This document shows positions 61,184 through 64,000 of a stretch of 64,000 nt of DNA, piece by piece. The notes under the pieces were generated by a model. That model was not told where the DNA came from and did not search any database. It saw nothing but the letters and a program-made list of their open reading frames with translations. The translations under genes and the position numbers were made by a program. Origin of the DNA: Sphagnum magellanicum (Eukaryota; Streptophyta; Sphagnopsida; Sphagnales; Sphagnaceae); assembly GCA_021904315.1 (NCBI GenBank), contig CM038919.1, forward strand, positions 20,563,666 through 20,627,665, read 5' to 3'. Positions within the stretch are counted from its first letter, which is position 1, and every line of letters begins with the position of its first letter.

Positions 61184-61464
61184 TCCGTGAATTCACCCCA
61201 TCTTTGGGCCTCCTTTCACCCCCTAACCCCTCTTTCAGTGGTATCGGTAAAGTAAGGAAATTTTATTACATATAACATGAATTGCAGGTTTTGTGCATAT
61301 TCATATTACATGGATATGTGTCAGTAACACAACCATAACCAAAAAATATATTGAGAGTAAATATGTGATTATTAGAGTTATCTGTAAAGTCACCCTGTCT
61401 TTGGGCCTCCTTTCGCCTCCTATCCCCTCTTTCAGTGATATCCGCAAAGTAAGGAAGTTTATTA
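61184..61464. repeat. Direct repeat of about 80 bp
   Basis: Copies at 61184-61267 and 61379-61464 share CTTTGGGCCTCCTTTC, CCCCTCTTTCAGTG and AAAGTAAGGAA in the same order. They are about 195 bp apart start to start. Confidence 0.85.
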
Positions 61465-62702
61465 AATCCCAGGATGAAATTCTGAAACTCAGCATTTAAT
61501 GCACAAGGTTCGAGAGTAATTATAGTAGTTGTACACGTAGGAGCAGAGAAAATAAATGTAGCAGTGCAGTGGAGGCACTCAAGAAAAAGGAAAGACAGAA
61601 TGAAACTCAGTTTACCACCAAAGTTGATGGTTTTCTGAGTTTCACCGCTCCTTGAATGGTCATGTACTTTTTTGCAGGTTTTTTCTCAATCTCACCCCAT
61701 GTATGACCATCGCAGGGTTCTCATGCTGTGTTTTCATTACTTTACGGATACTCTATTAGGTTCTAAATTTTCCTTCACAGTGCAAAGCACCAAGCGAAAA
61801 AAAAGCCAGAGGTAACTGGTTGCAGTCCAATCCTTGCATACAGTTTCAAATCTCCCGGAACTAAAATTTTCTCACAACTGGATGCTCACAATTGAAGTTC
61901 CTGACACACAGAGTTGGATCACAAAAGTTTGCTATTTGTCTTACGCCTACACACTGTGCATGCATCCCTAAAAGAACAGGGATAAGCACGACCAGTGTTT
62001 GAAGTATACAAGTTGGGAGCTTATGTTTGCATTCAAGCTGCAATTCTGGGTAAACTATGAAGATTTCTTCTTCCACAACATTCAATTCCTCAGTCTTGCT
62101 TGCAGGTTACAGAAAAGGAGCAAACCATGATGAACAACTGAACATCAAATGGAATTGCAGGTTGTGTCCATATATTATATACATATATGCAAGGATATAA
62201 CTGTCAAGCACCACAGCCATAAGCAAACAGATGCACGATCCTGTAGGAGCCATGTAGAGATGTGTCTGCAACTTAGAAACATGGGGCTCATAGGCCTTAA
62301 ACTCAAGTCAAGACTTCAGAAATGAAGGCAGAAAGTATGCCATGATATGTACATTAATTCTACTTCAAACTACACATGAAATTGCATTTCAAATTACCTT
62401 CATTTACTTCATACAACACAATTTGTATTCCTTAACATAAGATAACAATGTGATTAAACCAAAATTGCACAGGAAAAAATAGAAGTAAAATGCAATAAAT
62501 GGAATATAGATCTTCAAAAAGATTAGGATATCAATCAGTAGCAATACTCATATGTTGTTTGAACTTCAAGTCAGACCAATTCTCTAGGGAACCAGATGAG
62601 ATGATCAAGACAAACAAGGTCCTTTCAGAAGGAAATTATGTTCTCCAATTGCCAGATTTCTGATTCCCATTATTACTACAGTCCAGTGGCACAACCTAAC
62701 TC

Positions 62703-63076
62703 AGAGCACCCCCACCAGTGCTCGGTATGTGACCCTGCAAAAATATTTCTCACATCCAAGTTTAGTTATTTACTTTTTTGGAACCCCACCCATAAGACTG
62801 AAACAGAGACTGCAAATAGGTGGGAACTACTATAGCAAACCACCTGGACCAATCATTATGATTGGCCAATCAAAAACAGGGCTCAGCAGTCAGATCATAT
62901 TTATTACACCCTTCTCTAGCAGGTGGATAGATTTGCTGCGCTTTTTACTAGTCTCAGGAAACTGAGCAAATATGTAGAGAAAAACCATTTTCCTGAGCCA
63001 AATCGGCATATGTTGATTTTTCTTCAACCAATTTTAATGTGCAGGGTCACATACTGAGCATTGGTGGGGATGCTCT
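62703..63076. mobile_element. MITE of 374 bp with 37-bp terminal inverted repeats
   Basis: The left end 62703-62739 (starting AGAGCACCCCCACCAGTGCT) and the right end 63040-63076 (ending GGTGGGGATGCTCT) are inverted copies with about three mismatches. Both carry GTATGTGACCCTGCA at their inner edge. The element has no coding capacity. A clean target duplication was not found, so the superfamily is open; GAGCAYCCCCACC-type ends occur in several plant MITE groups. Confidence 0.85.
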
Positions 63077-64000
63077 AAGTGATCAGACAAGGATTCTGTG
63101 TGTGATACACTCTAGTTCACCGTAGGACATTTCATCAATTGAAACTAAGCGGCATTTGAAGGAGCAAGGATTTGCAGCACATTTGGTGTTTAGTTCCCTG
63201 ATTGTTGAAAAGACTCCTTGAAACCTTTCAATGGGCTTGGGGTTTAGGATTTAGCAAGGTTTGGATCTACAAGATATGGTTTGTGGTGGTTACAGATTTA
63301 TTCCATCAAAAAGGCACATTCAGGGAGCTCAAACCGTACATTTAATAATCCAGCAGCACATTCTGAAGCTCAAAGACTTCAGATTCTGCAGCTTCGTTTA
63401 GAAGGTTCCAAGCCCCAGAAATTGCAGTGCAGCCTTCCATGATTGAACCAGGCTAGGTTGTGGGAGATATTAGCACTAGCTCACATGCGTCTGCCTCAGC
63501 AATATTACTGGGAGCAGATGATGAAGGGTTCAGTCTTGCTCACTGGAGGCAACTCCCTTTTTGAAGGCTTAGATGTGTGATTTCTTACAGAGCTGAGAAT
63601 GACTAAAACCTTAGTTAGCTGCCACCATCAAGGTAGTTCGGGCAGCTAACCCAAAACTTGATGCCTGGTGCAGCACCTCAGTTTTTCATCTCATGTGGCT
63701 CATTTCATAATTCTGTGCTTTCAAAAGCTGAGTTTGTGAAAGAGATCCAGATTGGCTGCAGCACCATAACCTGAAATACTCACATGGGTCATTAAGCAAT
63801 TCATCTGTGATCCACTGATACCAAACACACTGAGCTTCAATAAATACAATACAAATGGATGCAGTGTCTGCACTCCATCATCACTCCAACCCAAATTTCA
63901 GCACACCTACATCCAACCAAATTGTCTCCCACAAGACAAAATCGTGAATCTAGGAAATCCAAATTCCAATCCTAAGACATGAATTTTCATTCCAAACTTA
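63077..64000. other. No gene recognised
   Basis: Mixed-composition sequence without long open frames. A short hairpin with arms GTTAGCTGCC at 63614-63623 and its complement at 63641-63650 is present. It could be a non-coding or untranslated part of a gene beyond the window. Confidence 0.4.

Larger units (their letters stand above)
60531..62702. other. Intergenic with hairpin and direct repeat; no gene
   Basis: Only the repeats listed separately were recognised. Confidence 0.45.

Noticed and set aside
1-64000. CRISPR arrays, operons or bacterial-type systems
   Set aside because: Spliced genes and plant protein families show this is nuclear plant DNA. No spaced direct-repeat array of CRISPR type is present.

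Overview
This window looks like nuclear DNA of a land plant. It has GT-AG introns in phase with plant protein families, plant-type telomere motifs (TTTAGGG/CCCTAAA) near genes, a homologue of the plant-only protein MPB2C, and long AT-rich intergenic tracts full of old DNA transposons (hAT, PIF/Harbinger, pogo). I cannot name the species. A seed-free plant is possible but not proven.

Five host genes can be modelled. (1) 2007-3226, minus: a 179-residue coiled-coil protein of unknown function in three exons. (2) 12535-16158, plus: an RNA exonuclease 4 (REX4-type DEDDh) homologue, 315 residues in nine exons. (3) 21410-24507, minus: an MPB2C-like microtubule-associated coiled-coil protein, 576 residues in five exons. 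(4) 33185-35472, minus: a secreted single-domain fasciclin (FAS1) protein, about 248 residues in four exons. (5) 42759-43901, plus: an intronless 380-residue coiled-coil protein. A sixth gene model at 55111-56020, minus, gives a 249-residue Tyr/Gly/Pro-rich protein in two exons. Reading frame is kept across every proposed splice junction. A broken three-exon piece of an HRD3/SEL1L (ER-associated degradation) gene lies at 4868-5649.

The spaces between genes are AT-rich. They hold three hAT transposase remnants (7.3-7.9, 18.5-19.6 and 27.6-28.7 kb), two PIF/Harbinger remnants (10.1-11.0 and 47.4-49.5 kb, the second with its Myb-like partner), a nearly complete but inactive pogo/Lemi1-type element with recognisable ends (44961-46916), a small Ty3/gypsy fragment (17.4-17.6 kb) and several short inverted-repeat elements. 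Tandem arrays include a 52-bp satellite-like array of about eleven copies (57.3-57.9 kb), with a lone inverted unit at 60.5 kb.

The genes do not form an obvious pathway or cluster. I found no convincing new multi-gene system. The best second-look items are regulatory: a possible spliced upstream ORF that stops 12 nt before the gene 1 start codon, a near-perfect 29-bp hairpin with a telo-box upstream of REX4, and overlapping small ORFs in the leader of the 380-residue coiled-coil gene.
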